A DNA stretch of 64,000 nt from Litoribrevibacter albus (GCF_030159995.1 NZ_BSNM01000016.1:62001-126000); one strand, 5' to 3'; counted from the stretch's first letter, positions 9,076-18,798 are shown. The notes: generated by a model not told the origin, from the letters alone. Made by a program: numbers and translations.

Positions 9076-10118
9076 TTCATCGAACCGTCTAAGTTAATAT
9101 CTCTCGCCCACACATAATCGTGAGAAAAAGGAATTTCCAACGAAGCTTCCAGGATATACTGCGAGTTCAGCTTTGAGCTCATCTCGTCCTGGAAAAACGC
9201 ACGTGCATTTGCCGCCCACTGCATACGTTTTTCATCATCCGCATGAAATTCCAATATTTTCTTATTTAAATCGTCTTCATCCTTAAAGTAGACCGCACTT
9301 TCCTTTGGTAATAACTCATCAAATCGAGGGGACTCATGGGTAAACTGAAGAATGCCATTCCCGGCCAACTGAGCCATACGAGCACTGGAATACCAATAAA
9401 AGCCTTCCTGACGATTAAAATTCAGCCCCATTTTGGTATTCTCTAAGGCTCGGTCATAATCCCGGCCCCAAACAGGATCTTCACCAAAACTTCCGTAAGT
9501 TTTAAAGGTCATATGAGGATCAAGCACTTCCTTCATTCGACCAACCATCTCTAAACGCTTGGTAAAGTTGGTACTGTTACTACAGAAGAGAAGGTCAATA
9601 GGTAACTCATCACTGCGTTTCACCGAGTTATCAAAGCTTTCGATAGACGGGTCAACCGGATTTGGCATGTGATACACCCGAGCTTTCCTACCTTCAAAAA
9701 TATTCAGCTCTTTACGCCCCGTCGAAACAAACACGGCATCACAAACATCTGCTCGATACTTAATACGTTCTACATTGCTAGGTACGAATAATGGATCATT
9801 ATTACAATGAACAATTTTACACGCGGGCATTAACTTTCTGATTTCCAACAAGGTCTCGTTAGAAATCATGTCACAATGGCCTGCAATCACCAGATCCGGC
9901 TCAAAGGCCGCTACTGTTTCCAGCAACCGTTTATTTGCAGCTTTCTTCCCAAGATCGCGAATACCTAGCGGCGCCTCAAACGCAGCAACATCCCGATCAC
10001 TGAATACCTGAGTGAAGTGATCATTTTTAATCAAGCCGAACGTTAACTTTTGCGCCCAACTTACACGGGTTTTCCCATAACGGCGCAACTGCTGATAAGC
10101 AATATGTAGAACTCTCAT
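9072..10118 (-). CDS. CgeB-like / GT-B glycosyltransferase family protein
   Basis: The 348-residue product looks like the CgeB/DUF3880 type of GT-B glycosyltransferase. The N-terminal domain contains PDLVIAGHCDMISNETLLEI and KIVHCNNDPLF. The C-terminal domain has a strand beginning DLLFCSNSTNFTKRLEMVG, a block MGLNFNRQEGFYWYSSARMA and the donor-site-like AGNGILQFTHESPRFDELLP. Such proteins lie in lipopolysaccharide, spore-coat and maltosyl-glycan loci. The acceptor is unknown. Its last four bases overlap the start of the YrbL-like gene, forming a coupled pair. Confidence 0.68.
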   Translation of the reverse strand: MRVLHIAYQQLRRYGKTRVSWAQKLTFGLIKNDHFTQVFSDRDVAAFEAPLGIRDLGKKAANKRLLETVAAFEPDLVIAGHCDMISNETLLEIRKLMPACKIVHCNNDPLFVPSNVERIKYRADVCDAVFVSTGRKELNIFEGRKARVYHMPNPVDPSIESFDNSVKRSDELPIDLLFCSNSTNFTKRLEMVGRMKEVLDPHMTFKTYGSFGEDPVWGRDYDRALENTKMGLNFNRQEGFYWYSSARMAQLAGNGILQFTHESPRFDELLPKESAVYFKDEDDLNKKILEFHADDEKRMQWAANARAFFQDEMSSKLNSQYILEASLEIPFSHDYVWARDINLDGSMK

Positions 10119-10147
10119 TATTAACTCACTTACTCTAGATATTATTT

Positions 10148-11263
10148 TTAACTTTGCAGAGCTTTTCGATAAACCTTCAATGTCTCTTGAGATTGGTGCT
10201 CTAAATAAAATTCTTCCGGCAAGGATATCTCTGGTGGTGAATCCATTGTCGTTAATTCAAAAATACGATCAGCAAAGGCTTGAATATTATCCGCCTCAAC
10301 TAAACCCCTGGGAAAAGCAGCATTCAGAGACTCACTTGCACCACCACGATTATACGCAACCACCATACATCCCGTTGCCAAAGCTTCCGGCACCGTTCTC
10401 CCAAACGGTTCAGATTTATTCGACATATGACAGGTAACATCTGCCAACTTATAGAAATACTGAATATCTGACCTATGCCCCAAGAAACTAACGTGCTCAG
10501 TTAATCCTTTAGATTGACAGATCTGCCGTAGTTCATCCTCATAATGGGCTTTATTAGGATCAGCCTCACCAACAATCACTCCGTGATAGGTAGCATCTTT
10601 AGCCGCCAATAACGCCATCATATCCAAAAATGCTTCCTGGCCTTTCCAACGGGTTAATCTGCCCGGCATCAAGATGAGCTTTTTACCCCGCAGTTCGGGT
10701 TGAGCATTATACAACTCGTCACACCACCCTTCCGGGATAGAAATATCAGAAAAGGCAGAGCGATCCAGTCCCCGATATATACGGGTAATCTTACTTGGCT
10801 CTATCTGATAATTATCAAGAATATAGCTGTACACACAGTCAGAGATCGCAATGACCTGCTCTGCCCTCGCCATAATTGCGCTATAGGCATTGACGGAATA
10901 CATACCATGGAAGGTAGAAACTAGTTTAGGGCGGGAGTGTTCAGGCAGTTTTCTCCAAGCCAACCACACGATCCATGCTGGGACTCTGGAACGAACATGA
11001 ATGATGTCAGGCTGAAGCTCTTTTAAAAGCTCGCGCATAGCCCGAACTTGGAGTAAAGAGACGGGCGACTTTTTATGCACCGGCATTTCAATATGGCGAG
11101 AACCTTCACGCTCTAAACGCTGAACTTGCCGCCCCCCGTTAGAAATCACAATAGACTCATGTCCCTGAGCAACCAGAGTTTTGGCAAACTCAATAGTACC
11201 TCGCTCTACGCCACCAGAGTTGAGTTCGGGGAGAACTTGGACTACTTTGAGAGTTTTATTCAC
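10148..11263 (-). CDS. Family 4 (GT-B) glycosyltransferase
   Basis: A 371-residue GT4 enzyme. It begins KVVQVLPELNSGGVERGTIE, the usual acceptor-side loop, continues with PDIIHVRSRVPAWIVW and VSTFHGMYSVNAYSAIMARA, then ILMPGRLTRWKGQEAFLDMM and the E-x7-E type motif SEPFGRTVPEALATGCMVVA. It likely adds a sugar to the lipopolysaccharide core. The start is GTG at 11263, preceded by AAAGG at a good distance; no ATG lies near. A gap of 29 bases separates it from the next leftward gene. Confidence 0.82.
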   Translation of the reverse strand: MNKTLKVVQVLPELNSGGVERGTIEFAKTLVAQGHESIVISNGGRQVQRLEREGSRHIEMPVHKKSPVSLLQVRAMRELLKELQPDIIHVRSRVPAWIVWLAWRKLPEHSRPKLVSTFHGMYSVNAYSAIMARAEQVIAISDCVYSYILDNYQIEPSKITRIYRGLDRSAFSDISIPEGWCDELYNAQPELRGKKLILMPGRLTRWKGQEAFLDMMALLAAKDATYHGVIVGEADPNKAHYEDELRQICQSKGLTEHVSFLGHRSDIQYFYKLADVTCHMSNKSEPFGRTVPEALATGCMVVAYNRGGASESLNAAFPRGLVEADNIQAFADRIFELTTMDSPPEISLPEEFYLEHQSQETLKVYRKALQS

Positions 11264-11339
11264 TCAAATACCCTTTAATTAACTAAAAGAACAACTATTC
11301 ATTGAATATCCAATAAAGCGCCACATCCATACACTTGCA

Positions 11340-12251
11340 TTAAATAATGCAATCAAGAAGCCACTTTGCGGCTCGATCTGCCTCAGAGCCAAAAACACTA
11401 CCAGCCCTAATTTTTAGCATATTATCTACTGACATTATGCGCTGGTCTCGCCTAAGACTGTCCACTCCCTTTGTGATTCTATTGTTCTTTTTAACTGGTA
11501 AATCAAATACACCCACCTCAGCACCTGAAGTTAACGCTTCATAAACCATTGAAACACTATCTGGAGTCACCCAAATACAGTCCGACTTGGACATCTGCTC
11601 AGGCAGCCATTCAGGTGAAGTATCATAATGACTGATGTAGGTAATCACATCTTTCATTAACTCGTGAACTTCTAACTCAAACGATACAGGTGTTCGCCTT
11701 GAATCTGCAATCAACCAGTCTTTTACATTCCTTGTTTTTGAAATTACTCTCTCAATTTGAGAGCAAACCAAAGAAGAATCCCATTGATAATGCTTTGAAT
11801 CACCTCCTATCAAAATCAACCCACGCCCTGTTGTACGATAATCAACACCTCGAGGCCGAATTTTATTCAACACTCCACAACTTGAGTAAACATTGACATG
11901 AGAAGAAGGGTTATCATGCTCAGGGACAATCAGGGCATCAAACCACGACATAGGAATCAAACTTGGCTTCATCAAAATTACAGAAAAACACTGAAACTTA
12001 CGTTTAATGGCCAACACCAGCTTATGTGTTGAATTTCCTGCCCCAACGACAACATCAGGTATCCAATCCAATTCTACCTGACAACGTTTTGCAATCACAT
12101 CAAACCAGGAAGCAGTTGTTTCTCGAGCTGAGATCCAGATACTTTCAATCTGTGTTTGCATTCTTAACGATTGTTCTAACCCAAGCAACTGGTTCTTATG
12201 CCCTGGCTTTTCATCCGTAACAAAGCAAATTTTAATAGGTATATCAGACAT
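11340..12251 (-). CDS. ELM1-family protein (second copy)
   Basis: The 303-residue product is another ELM1-family protein: it opens with CFVTDEKPGHKNQLLGLEQS, has VVVGAGNSTHKLVLAIKR, LILIGGDSKHYQWD in the place of the IGGNARG block of the first copy, and SDCIWVTPDSVSMVYEAL near the end. Bacterial members sit in lipopolysaccharide clusters and are probably sugar-transfer enzymes, but this is not proven. It starts 5 bases after the msbA stop codon, with GAAGAA as ribosome site, so it is probably translated from the msbA message. Sequence similarity to the copy at 5066-6127 is low by eye, so this is not a recent duplication. Confidence 0.66.
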   Translation of the reverse strand: MSDIPIKICFVTDEKPGHKNQLLGLEQSLRMQTQIESIWISARETTASWFDVIAKRCQVELDWIPDVVVGAGNSTHKLVLAIKRKFQCFSVILMKPSLIPMSWFDALIVPEHDNPSSHVNVYSSCGVLNKIRPRGVDYRTTGRGLILIGGDSKHYQWDSSLVCSQIERVISKTRNVKDWLIADSRRTPVSFELEVHELMKDVITYISHYDTSPEWLPEQMSKSDCIWVTPDSVSMVYEALTSGAEVGVFDLPVKKNNRITKGVDSLRRDQRIMSVDNMLKIRAGSVFGSEADRAAKWLLDCII

Positions 12252-12256
12252 TAAAA

Positions 12257-14017
12257 TTATTCTTCAAATTGACTGTGGTACAGCTGCGCATAGATGCCAT
12301 CTTTAGCCAATAACTCGTCATGAGTGCCGACCTCTTCAATCTCACCAGAAGCCATAACCACAATACGGTCAGCACCTACAATAGTAGAGAGGCGATGAGC
12401 AATCACGATGGTGGTTCGTCCCTTCATCACTTCACTCATAGCAGACTGAATAAAACGTTCAGAAGCGTTATCGAGTGCAGACGTTGCCTCATCCAAAATT
12501 AAGATTGGGGCATCTTTTAAAATCGCACGCGCTATCGCTAAACGCTGGCGCTGCCCTCCAGAAAGCATCAAGCCTCGCTCTCCGATAGTGGTATCTAGGC
12601 CATGCTCTAAGTCTTTGGCAAATTCCATGACATAAGCAGACCCTGCGGCCTTTAGGATTTCTTCATCAGTAGCACCACTCAACTCACCATAGGCAATATT
12701 GTCTTTCAGGGTTCCTTGGAAAAGGAAAACATTCTGACTAACTAACGCAATCTGTTCACGTAAGAACTTCAAATCCAACTCTTGAATTGAAACACCATCC
12801 AACAGAATCTGCCCAGATTGAGGCTCATTAAACCGGGGAAGTAAACTCGCTAAAGTACTCTTACCACTTCCAGAATGCCCAACAATGGCAACCATCTCTC
12901 CCGCATGAATATCGAGCGAGAAATCGTTAAGGACCTGCTTTCCTTTTTCATAAGCAAAGTTCACGTTTTGCAGTGACAAACCACCTTGCACGTGCTCAAT
13001 AGTCTTATCCCCATGATCTTTTTCGATCTGAGTATCCAGCAACTCAAATAAGGTACCTGCAGCTGCAATACCCTTTTGCATTTTGCTGTTAACGTTAGTC
13101 AAAGTACGAATCGGCTTAGCTACTAATCCAGCAGCCGTAATATATTGAATAAAAAGAGCTTCATCTATCTCCGTTAAATATTCAGGATTCAAACCAATAT
13201 AAACAAGAATGGCCATTGGAATGGCAATCAACATCTGAACCGCAGGTGTATTAATTGCTCTCACCAAAGCCAGCTTAATGCCCTGCCTGGCAGAGTAGGT
13301 ACTTGCACCGTTGAAACGGTCATACTCATATTCTTCTCCACCAAAGATGCGAATTTCCTGAAACCCTTGAACAGACTCTGAAGCGGACTGAGTAATGTCC
13401 CCCATTGAGTTTTGAATTCTTTTACTTAACAAACGGAATCGCTTGGACGCATAGCCAACTGCCAACGCAATAAACGGCATCGACGTCATAAAAATTAAAG
13501 TCAATTCCCAACTCAAATAAATCATGTATCCAAGTAACGCAATTACCGTCATCCCCTCACGTAACAGGACAGTAATCGCTTCGGTCGCGGCACCCACCAC
13601 TTGCGTGGTATTGTAGGTAATTTTTGAAAGTAAGTGTCCGGAAGACGTCGAAGTAAAATACGAGGCAGGCAAGGATAAAACCTTTTTAAAGACCTCCAAC
13701 CTCAGAGCATGCACCAACTTCTGGGCGACAATCGAGATGGTATATTGCCCAAGAAAGCTACCAAACCCTCGGACAAAAAACATCAATAAAACGGCGGCAG
13801 GTAATGCGAGATATTTTTCCAGCCCAAATGGAATATCAGGGTTATCCTCAACAACCAAGCCAATAATTTCAGGCCAGCCGGCTTGCGAGGAGGAATAAAT
13901 TGCATAACCGATAAAACTTAAAACAAACAACCACCACTGAGACTTTACGTATGTAAGTAATCTCAGATATACCTGAACCGGTGTTAAATCACCGTCTAAA
14001 TCTTTTCTTTTCGACAT
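12257..14017 (-). CDS. msbA: Lipid A export ATP-binding/permease protein
   Basis: MsbA is a homodimeric ABC exporter that flips lipid A-core across the inner membrane. The 586-residue half-transporter has six membrane segments in the first 300 residues. The nucleotide-binding domain shows Walker A GHSGSGKST (about residue 376), the Q-loop ALVSQNVFLF, signature LSGGQRQRLAIARAI (about 485), Walker B ILILDEATSALD (about 505) and the switch His in VIAHRLST. I start at ATG 14017; a GTG three bases earlier is also open. It is the first gene of the leftward lipopolysaccharide block. Confidence 0.94.
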   Translation of the reverse strand: MSKRKDLDGDLTPVQVYLRLLTYVKSQWWLFVLSFIGYAIYSSSQAGWPEIIGLVVEDNPDIPFGLEKYLALPAAVLLMFFVRGFGSFLGQYTISIVAQKLVHALRLEVFKKVLSLPASYFTSTSSGHLLSKITYNTTQVVGAATEAITVLLREGMTVIALLGYMIYLSWELTLIFMTSMPFIALAVGYASKRFRLLSKRIQNSMGDITQSASESVQGFQEIRIFGGEEYEYDRFNGASTYSARQGIKLALVRAINTPAVQMLIAIPMAILVYIGLNPEYLTEIDEALFIQYITAAGLVAKPIRTLTNVNSKMQKGIAAAGTLFELLDTQIEKDHGDKTIEHVQGGLSLQNVNFAYEKGKQVLNDFSLDIHAGEMVAIVGHSGSGKSTLASLLPRFNEPQSGQILLDGVSIQELDLKFLREQIALVSQNVFLFQGTLKDNIAYGELSGATDEEILKAAGSAYVMEFAKDLEHGLDTTIGERGLMLSGGQRQRLAIARAILKDAPILILDEATSALDNASERFIQSAMSEVMKGRTTIVIAHRLSTIVGADRIVVMASGEIEEVGTHDELLAKDGIYAQLYHSQFEE

Positions 14018-14078
14018 CACATCAACTTTTCAAATTTAGTAGATATCTCACACCAGCAAATAACTGCGGGTAAAAAGC

Positions 14079-14138
14079 AAAAAACCACATATTGACGACT
14101 AACTAACAAATAGGGTTAATAGCCAATATGTGGTTTTT
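14079..14138 (-). terminator. Terminator after ilvE
   Basis: CCACATATTG (14085-14094) and CAATATGTGG (14124-14133) form a perfect 10-base stem. Read leftward it is followed by a T-run, and an A-run/T-run flank exists on both sides. It sits between the ilvE stop and the msbA start and separates amino-acid metabolism from the lipopolysaccharide operon. Confidence 0.75.
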
Positions 14139-14155
14139 ATAATTATTTCAAAAAC

Positions 14156-15088
14156 TTATTTAACCAGCGCCAACCATTCAGGATAAGCTTCACGCTTGCC
14201 CATGACCTGATCAAAATACATTGTTTGAAGCTGTTCTGTGATTGGACCTCTCACACCGGTGCCAATCTTACGTCCATCCAGCTCACGAATAGGTAATACT
14301 TCCGCAGCTGTTCCGGTAAAGAATGCTTCATCAGCAACATACACTTCATCACGAGTTATGCGCTTTTCTTTAACTTGATAACCAAGATCTGCCGCAAATT
14401 TGAAGATAGTATTGCGGGTAATACCGTCCAGGCAGGACGTTAATTCCGGTGTATAAAGCACGCCGTCACGAACGATAAAGATGTTTTCACCGGAGCCTTC
14501 CGCCACATAACCTTCGTTATCCAACAGTAGAGCTTCTTCACAACCGCTGTCCAAAGCTTCACGCAACGCCAGCATAGAATTCATGTAGTTACCGTTTGCT
14601 TTGGCTTTACACATTGTGATGTTTACATGGTGACGAGTATAAGATGATGTACGAATGCGAATACCTTTGGTCTTCGCTTCCTCACCCATGTACGCAGGCC
14701 ATTCCCACGCAGCAACCATCACATGAACCTTCAGGTTATCCGCACGTAAGCCCATACCTTCAGAACCGAAGAACACCATAGGACGCAGGTAAGCTTGTTT
14801 CAGATTATTCTTCGCTACTGCATCTTTCTGAGCTTGATTCAGTTCTTCTTTAGAAAACGGAATTTCCATACCCAAAATATGTGCAGAGCGATACAAACGG
14901 TCGGTATGTTCCTGCAAACGGAAAATCGCAGCACCACGGTCAGTCTCATAAGCACGAACGCCCTCGAAGCACCCCATACCGTAATGCAACGTGTGGGTAA
15001 GGACATGGACTTTGGCTTCACGCCAGTCAACCATTTCACCATCAAGCCAAATCAGACCTTCACGATCAGCCATAGTAGGCAAAGCCAT
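14156..15088 (-). CDS. ilvE: Branched-chain amino acid aminotransferase
   Basis: IlvE is a PLP enzyme (fold type IV) that makes the last step of valine, leucine and isoleucine synthesis with glutamate as amino donor. The 310-residue protein has LHYGMGCFEGVRAY (34-47), the PLP lysine in KAKANGNY (Lys163, aligned to the AKAGGNY of E. coli IlvE), EALLLDNEGYVAEGSGENIF and the FFTGTAAEVLPI block near the C-terminus. An AAGGAG ribosome site sits ahead of the ATG. In Pseudomonas ilvE and glnE flank the lipopolysaccharide core cluster, as they do here. Confidence 0.95.
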   Translation of the reverse strand: MALPTMADREGLIWLDGEMVDWREAKVHVLTHTLHYGMGCFEGVRAYETDRGAAIFRLQEHTDRLYRSAHILGMEIPFSKEELNQAQKDAVAKNNLKQAYLRPMVFFGSEGMGLRADNLKVHVMVAAWEWPAYMGEEAKTKGIRIRTSSYTRHHVNITMCKAKANGNYMNSMLALREALDSGCEEALLLDNEGYVAEGSGENIFIVRDGVLYTPELTSCLDGITRNTIFKFAADLGYQVKEKRITRDEVYVADEAFFTGTAAEVLPIRELDGRKIGTGVRGPITEQLQTMYFDQVMGKREAYPEWLALVK

Positions 15089-15138
15089 GTTCTTACTCCT
15101 TTGTAAATGTCATGTACAGTTTTTTAATTGGCGGAACA

Positions 15139-18099
15139 TTATACGTCATCTTCCATAAAATGCTGCCATATTTTAACCACTTTTTGACGATAATCTTGAT
15201 AACTTGTCAGCTCATCTTCTTCCAGAACCACTTTTTGGTTATCCAGGATTTTACGATGACCTTCAATTCGGAATGCCTTGTATGCATCAATCAGCAAATT
15301 GACCTCGGATTCGTCCATAAGTTTCAACGATTCCATCGTCTCCAGAATCCGAATATTGTCAGACCATGTCAGCATATCCGGGTAATCAGCACCCCACTTG
15401 AGTACTGCATATTGAGTCATAAACTCAATATCTACAATACCGCCAGCATCATGCTTGAGATGAAACACACCTTCTTTCATGCCATCTTCAGCCGATGCCA
15501 TACTGGCACGCATCTTTTTCCGCATATCGACCACTGACGCTTTTAAGGTATCTTTTGGAACATTGGCCAAAACCTCTTTACGAACACGATCGAACTGCTC
15601 GGCAAGTGCAGATGCGCCAGCGACCACTCTAGCCCTCACCAACGCCTGATGTTCCCATGTCCAAGCATTTTTGAACTGATAATCCTCAAACGCTTTTAAG
15701 CTGGCAACCAACATTCCCGAGTTTCCTTCTGGACGAAGTCGCATATCGACCTCATACAAATCCCCCGAAGGCATCATGGTCGTCATGATATGAACAATCC
15801 GCTGAACCATTCGCGTATAAAAGGTTTGATTATCTACCTGCTTGGCGCCATCCGTATACTTATTCACATTGGCATTGTGGATAAATACGATATCCAAATC
15901 CGAGCCATAGCTAAGTTCAATTCCCCCCAACTTACCATAGCCCACCACTATCAACTGCGGTTCGGAAACAGATCCCTCTTCGTCAGTTGGATAGCCATAT
16001 CGCTCCACCATTTGATGCCAGGAGATTTCAACCACAGTCTCTAAAATCACTTCTGCGATATAGGTCAGATAATCGCTAGCCTTCATCAAGGGTAATGCCC
16101 CCGTCACTTCGGCTGCTGCGACTCGCAATACATGCGCATTTTTAAAATATCGGAGCGCCTCCATTAATGCTTCAAGATCGTCTTCAGGAATGCGAAGCAT
16201 GTGCTGGCGCAATTCATCTTGCAGCTCTTGTTTATTCGGCGGGGAATAGAGAGATGAAACATTGATCAACTCATCCAGAATAACCGGTGTTTTCGCTAAC
16301 TGGTTTGCAATCCAGGGGCTGGCATCACACAGCTTAATTAACTGCACCAAAGCCACCGGGTTTTCCATTAACAGCACCAGATAGGCGGTTCTGCGTATCA
16401 CCGACTCTACAAGAATCAACACCCGCGACAAGGTTTCTGTAGGACGTTCAGAACAGGCCAGCTGGTGAAGTAAGTTCGGAATAAACTGATTTAAACGTTC
16501 CTGACCTTCACGCTGTAAGGTTCTGACTTTCTTACTTTGCTTTAAGTCCCTAATCAGCTTCCATGCAGCGGCAGGATCATCAAAGCATTGAGCCTCAAAG
16601 ACAGCAATCGCCTCATCGTCATCCATCTCGTCCAACCAAACTGAACGCCAACCATCACAGAAACTGGATTCCTGCGTCTGACGTTCTTCATCAGCGGGTT
16701 GAATCAAGTCTACAAATTCTGCCGCCACATTTTGTCTGTGTTGATCCAATGCATTACTGAATTCACTCCAACCAGCAAACCCCATTACGTGCGCAACTCT
16801 CGCTTGGGCAAAAGCGTCCTCGGGAAGTAATTGTGTCTGACGATCCTGAAGTGCTTGAAGCGCATGCTCTGTATCTCGTAAAAAGTGATAGGCCTTGACC
16901 AGATTCTGATAGGCATCAGCACTTAATACACCGCTGTTTTCTAATTGCGCTAAAACAGCCATTAGAGAACGATTCTGTAATCGAACATCCATACCACCAT
17001 GAATCAGCTGAAACACTTGCGCGATAAACTCCACTTCACGAATACCGCCTCGTCCCAGCTTGATATTGTGTTCCATCCCCTTGCGACGAACCTCACGATT
17101 GATCATGTCTTTCAATCCGCGAAGCGCCTCAATCACACTAAAATCAATGTATTTGCGATAGACAAAAGGGCGTAGCATAGTCACTAACTCTTGGGCACGT
17201 TCAGCCCCACCAGCCATGACTCGCGCTTTGATCATGGCATAACGTTCCCATTCCCGCCCCTGGCTTTGATAATAACTTTCCAACTGATTGAAGCTCATCA
17301 CCAAAGGCCCACTGTCGCCATAGGGTCTTAGACGCATATCTACGCGGAATACAAACCCTTCAGCAGTGATAGAATCCAATGTCTGAATGAGCTTCTGACC
17401 AACCTTTGTGAAGAATTCCTGATTAGATATTTCACGCTTCCCGTTTTTAGTCCATCCAGATTCAGGAAATGCAAAAATCAGATCAATATCAGAGGATAAA
17501 TTAAGTTCATCCGCCCCTAATTTCCCCATGCCCAACACCAACATCCGCTGGGGAATCAAATTCCCCTCATAATCCTTGCTGAAAGGCTCGCCCCAAATCG
17601 GCATAAGTGCTTCCGTATGCCAATTCATCGTATGTTCAACACAGGCATCTGCGAATCGGCTTAAATCCCTCGTGGTTTCAAATAACTCAGCCAACCCATT
17701 AATATCGCGCCAAATCACTCGTATCATCATTTCATGACGAGCCAATCTCAGCTGTTTTGACAAGTTCACTTCAGAATCGACGGAACGAACTAACGCGCCT
17801 ATTTGTTTAGAATAATAATCCTCGGGAAGCGATTTTCTGAGTGTTTGCTTTTCGATTAACGCCTGAAGAACAGAAGGGTATCGAAGCAGACAATCCACCA
17901 CATAATCGCTACCGACTACACAGCTCACAAATTCTTTGGCTATCCCATCACCCCCTTGCAGTAACTGACATACCGCATCAATCGAGGATGACTCTTTTAT
18001 TTGCTGCCACTGCTGCCGCACATGGTTCTGCAACTCCACTGAACTTAATGCTTCAACTTCGTCATTCACTCGACGATCTAATTCATGCAAACCAGACAT
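15139..18099 (-). CDS. glnE: Bifunctional glutamine synthetase adenylyltransferase/deadenylase
   Basis: GlnE attaches and removes AMP on glutamine synthetase in response to PII proteins. The 986-residue protein has the two nucleotidyltransferase domains expected: GMGKLGADELNLSSDIDLIF (about residues 188-207) for deadenylation, and GYGKLGGIELSYGSDLDIVF (about 715-734) for adenylylation. Each has the paired aspartates for metal. Length is normal for the family. A GGAG ribosome site is five bases before ATG 18099. The glnK-amtB pair 5 kb away encodes the PII signal partner. Confidence 0.95.
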   Translation of the reverse strand: MSGLHELDRRVNDEVEALSSVELQNHVRQQWQQIKESSSIDAVCQLLQGGDGIAKEFVSCVVGSDYVVDCLLRYPSVLQALIEKQTLRKSLPEDYYSKQIGALVRSVDSEVNLSKQLRLARHEMMIRVIWRDINGLAELFETTRDLSRFADACVEHTMNWHTEALMPIWGEPFSKDYEGNLIPQRMLVLGMGKLGADELNLSSDIDLIFAFPESGWTKNGKREISNQEFFTKVGQKLIQTLDSITAEGFVFRVDMRLRPYGDSGPLVMSFNQLESYYQSQGREWERYAMIKARVMAGGAERAQELVTMLRPFVYRKYIDFSVIEALRGLKDMINREVRRKGMEHNIKLGRGGIREVEFIAQVFQLIHGGMDVRLQNRSLMAVLAQLENSGVLSADAYQNLVKAYHFLRDTEHALQALQDRQTQLLPEDAFAQARVAHVMGFAGWSEFSNALDQHRQNVAAEFVDLIQPADEERQTQESSFCDGWRSVWLDEMDDDEAIAVFEAQCFDDPAAAWKLIRDLKQSKKVRTLQREGQERLNQFIPNLLHQLACSERPTETLSRVLILVESVIRRTAYLVLLMENPVALVQLIKLCDASPWIANQLAKTPVILDELINVSSLYSPPNKQELQDELRQHMLRIPEDDLEALMEALRYFKNAHVLRVAAAEVTGALPLMKASDYLTYIAEVILETVVEISWHQMVERYGYPTDEEGSVSEPQLIVVGYGKLGGIELSYGSDLDIVFIHNANVNKYTDGAKQVDNQTFYTRMVQRIVHIMTTMMPSGDLYEVDMRLRPEGNSGMLVASLKAFEDYQFKNAWTWEHQALVRARVVAGASALAEQFDRVRKEVLANVPKDTLKASVVDMRKKMRASMASAEDGMKEGVFHLKHDAGGIVDIEFMTQYAVLKWGADYPDMLTWSDNIRILETMESLKLMDESEVNLLIDAYKAFRIEGHRKILDNQKVVLEEDELTSYQDYRQKVVKIWQHFMEDDV

Positions 18100-18206
18100 A
18101 CATACTCCATGCTCAACACCGCGAGACTTTCAAAAACTTCACCTTAAATAGGCATCCTGACACTTTCAATACTTTTAACAAGGGAATAACAACAAACACG
18201 AACTAC

Positions 18207-18749
18207 TTACAAGGACCCAGCCATTAAAACCTCAACCACCTCGTCAGACCACTCCAACCACGCCCTTTCTGAAGACAAACCTCGCTTTAAAGTCAGGTAA
18301 GGTAATCGATAACTGTTCTTTTGAGTCGAATCCAATGACAAGTATAGAGATTCTATTGCCTCTAACTTCTGAAGATTCTTTTGATGCAACAACTGATGGC
18401 GTTTCACTTCCCGAAGCAACACCGCATCATCGACATGCTTTCCGCCATATAGCATCACTAATAACGCATCATTGGTTTTACTCGGCTTGATCTCGGAAGA
18501 CAACCAAGCCCTCAAGCCAGCAAGCCCCTTAGATGTGATCTGGTATTTCTTTTTATCTGGCTTTCCCGCTTGCAGTTCTTCCTCAAACGTTACCCACCCT
18601 TGATCTGCTAAGTCTTTGAGTTGCTTATAAATCTGCTGATGACTGGCCTTCCAAAAAAAACCAATCGCCTCTTTATACTTCTGAGACAACTCATAACCTG
18701 TGGCTGGCCGGTCTGCCAACAACACCAACAACGAATGTTTTAACGACAT
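18207..18749 (-). CDS. PadR-family transcriptional regulator
   Basis: The 180-residue protein has a PadR N-terminal winged helix (LLVLLADRPATGYELSQKYK, then QIYKQLKDLADQGWV and KKKYQITSKGLAGLRAWL) and a helical C-terminal dimerisation domain (about residues 95-175), as in the Vir/PadR subfamily 2. Such repressors usually bind aromatic or lipophilic ligands. It is divergently transcribed from the CrtI/RetSat-like gene at 18858. The shared 108-base gap holds the palindrome ATGCAATAAGTTGCAT, a good candidate operator, so it probably controls that neighbour and itself. Confidence 0.88.
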   Translation of the reverse strand: MSLKHSLLVLLADRPATGYELSQKYKEAIGFFWKASHQQIYKQLKDLADQGWVTFEEELQAGKPDKKKYQITSKGLAGLRAWLSSEIKPSKTNDALLVMLYGGKHVDDAVLLREVKRHQLLHQKNLQKLEAIESLYLSLDSTQKNSYRLPYLTLKRGLSSERAWLEWSDEVVEVLMAGSL

Positions 18750-18780
18750 TTAACGCTCTCAACTCAAATCCAATACTCAA

Positions 18781-18798
18781 TATGCAATAAGTTGCATA
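18781..18798. promoter_or_regulatory. Candidate PadR operator
   Basis: TATGCAATAAGTTGCATA has perfect dyad arms (TATGCAA / TTGCATA) around a 4-base centre. It fits the known PadR operator layout ATG-N10-CAT (commonly ATGT-N8-ACAT) and lies in the gap between padR and the oxidoreductase gene. Its right arm overlaps the -35 of the rightward promoter. That it binds this PadR protein is inference. Confidence 0.6.

Noticed and set aside
5066-12251. ELM1 genes as eukaryote-derived mitochondrial fission genes
   Set aside because: The family name is from plants, but bacterial members are common in glycan loci; no sign of eukaryotic origin.
15112-15537. Rightward 141-codon frame
   Set aside because: It lies opposite the glnE 3' end, has no ribosome site and looks like a shadow.
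17841-18227. Rightward 128-codon frame ending in the gap before padR
   Set aside because: Mostly antisense to the glnE 5' end; composition is that of a shadow frame.
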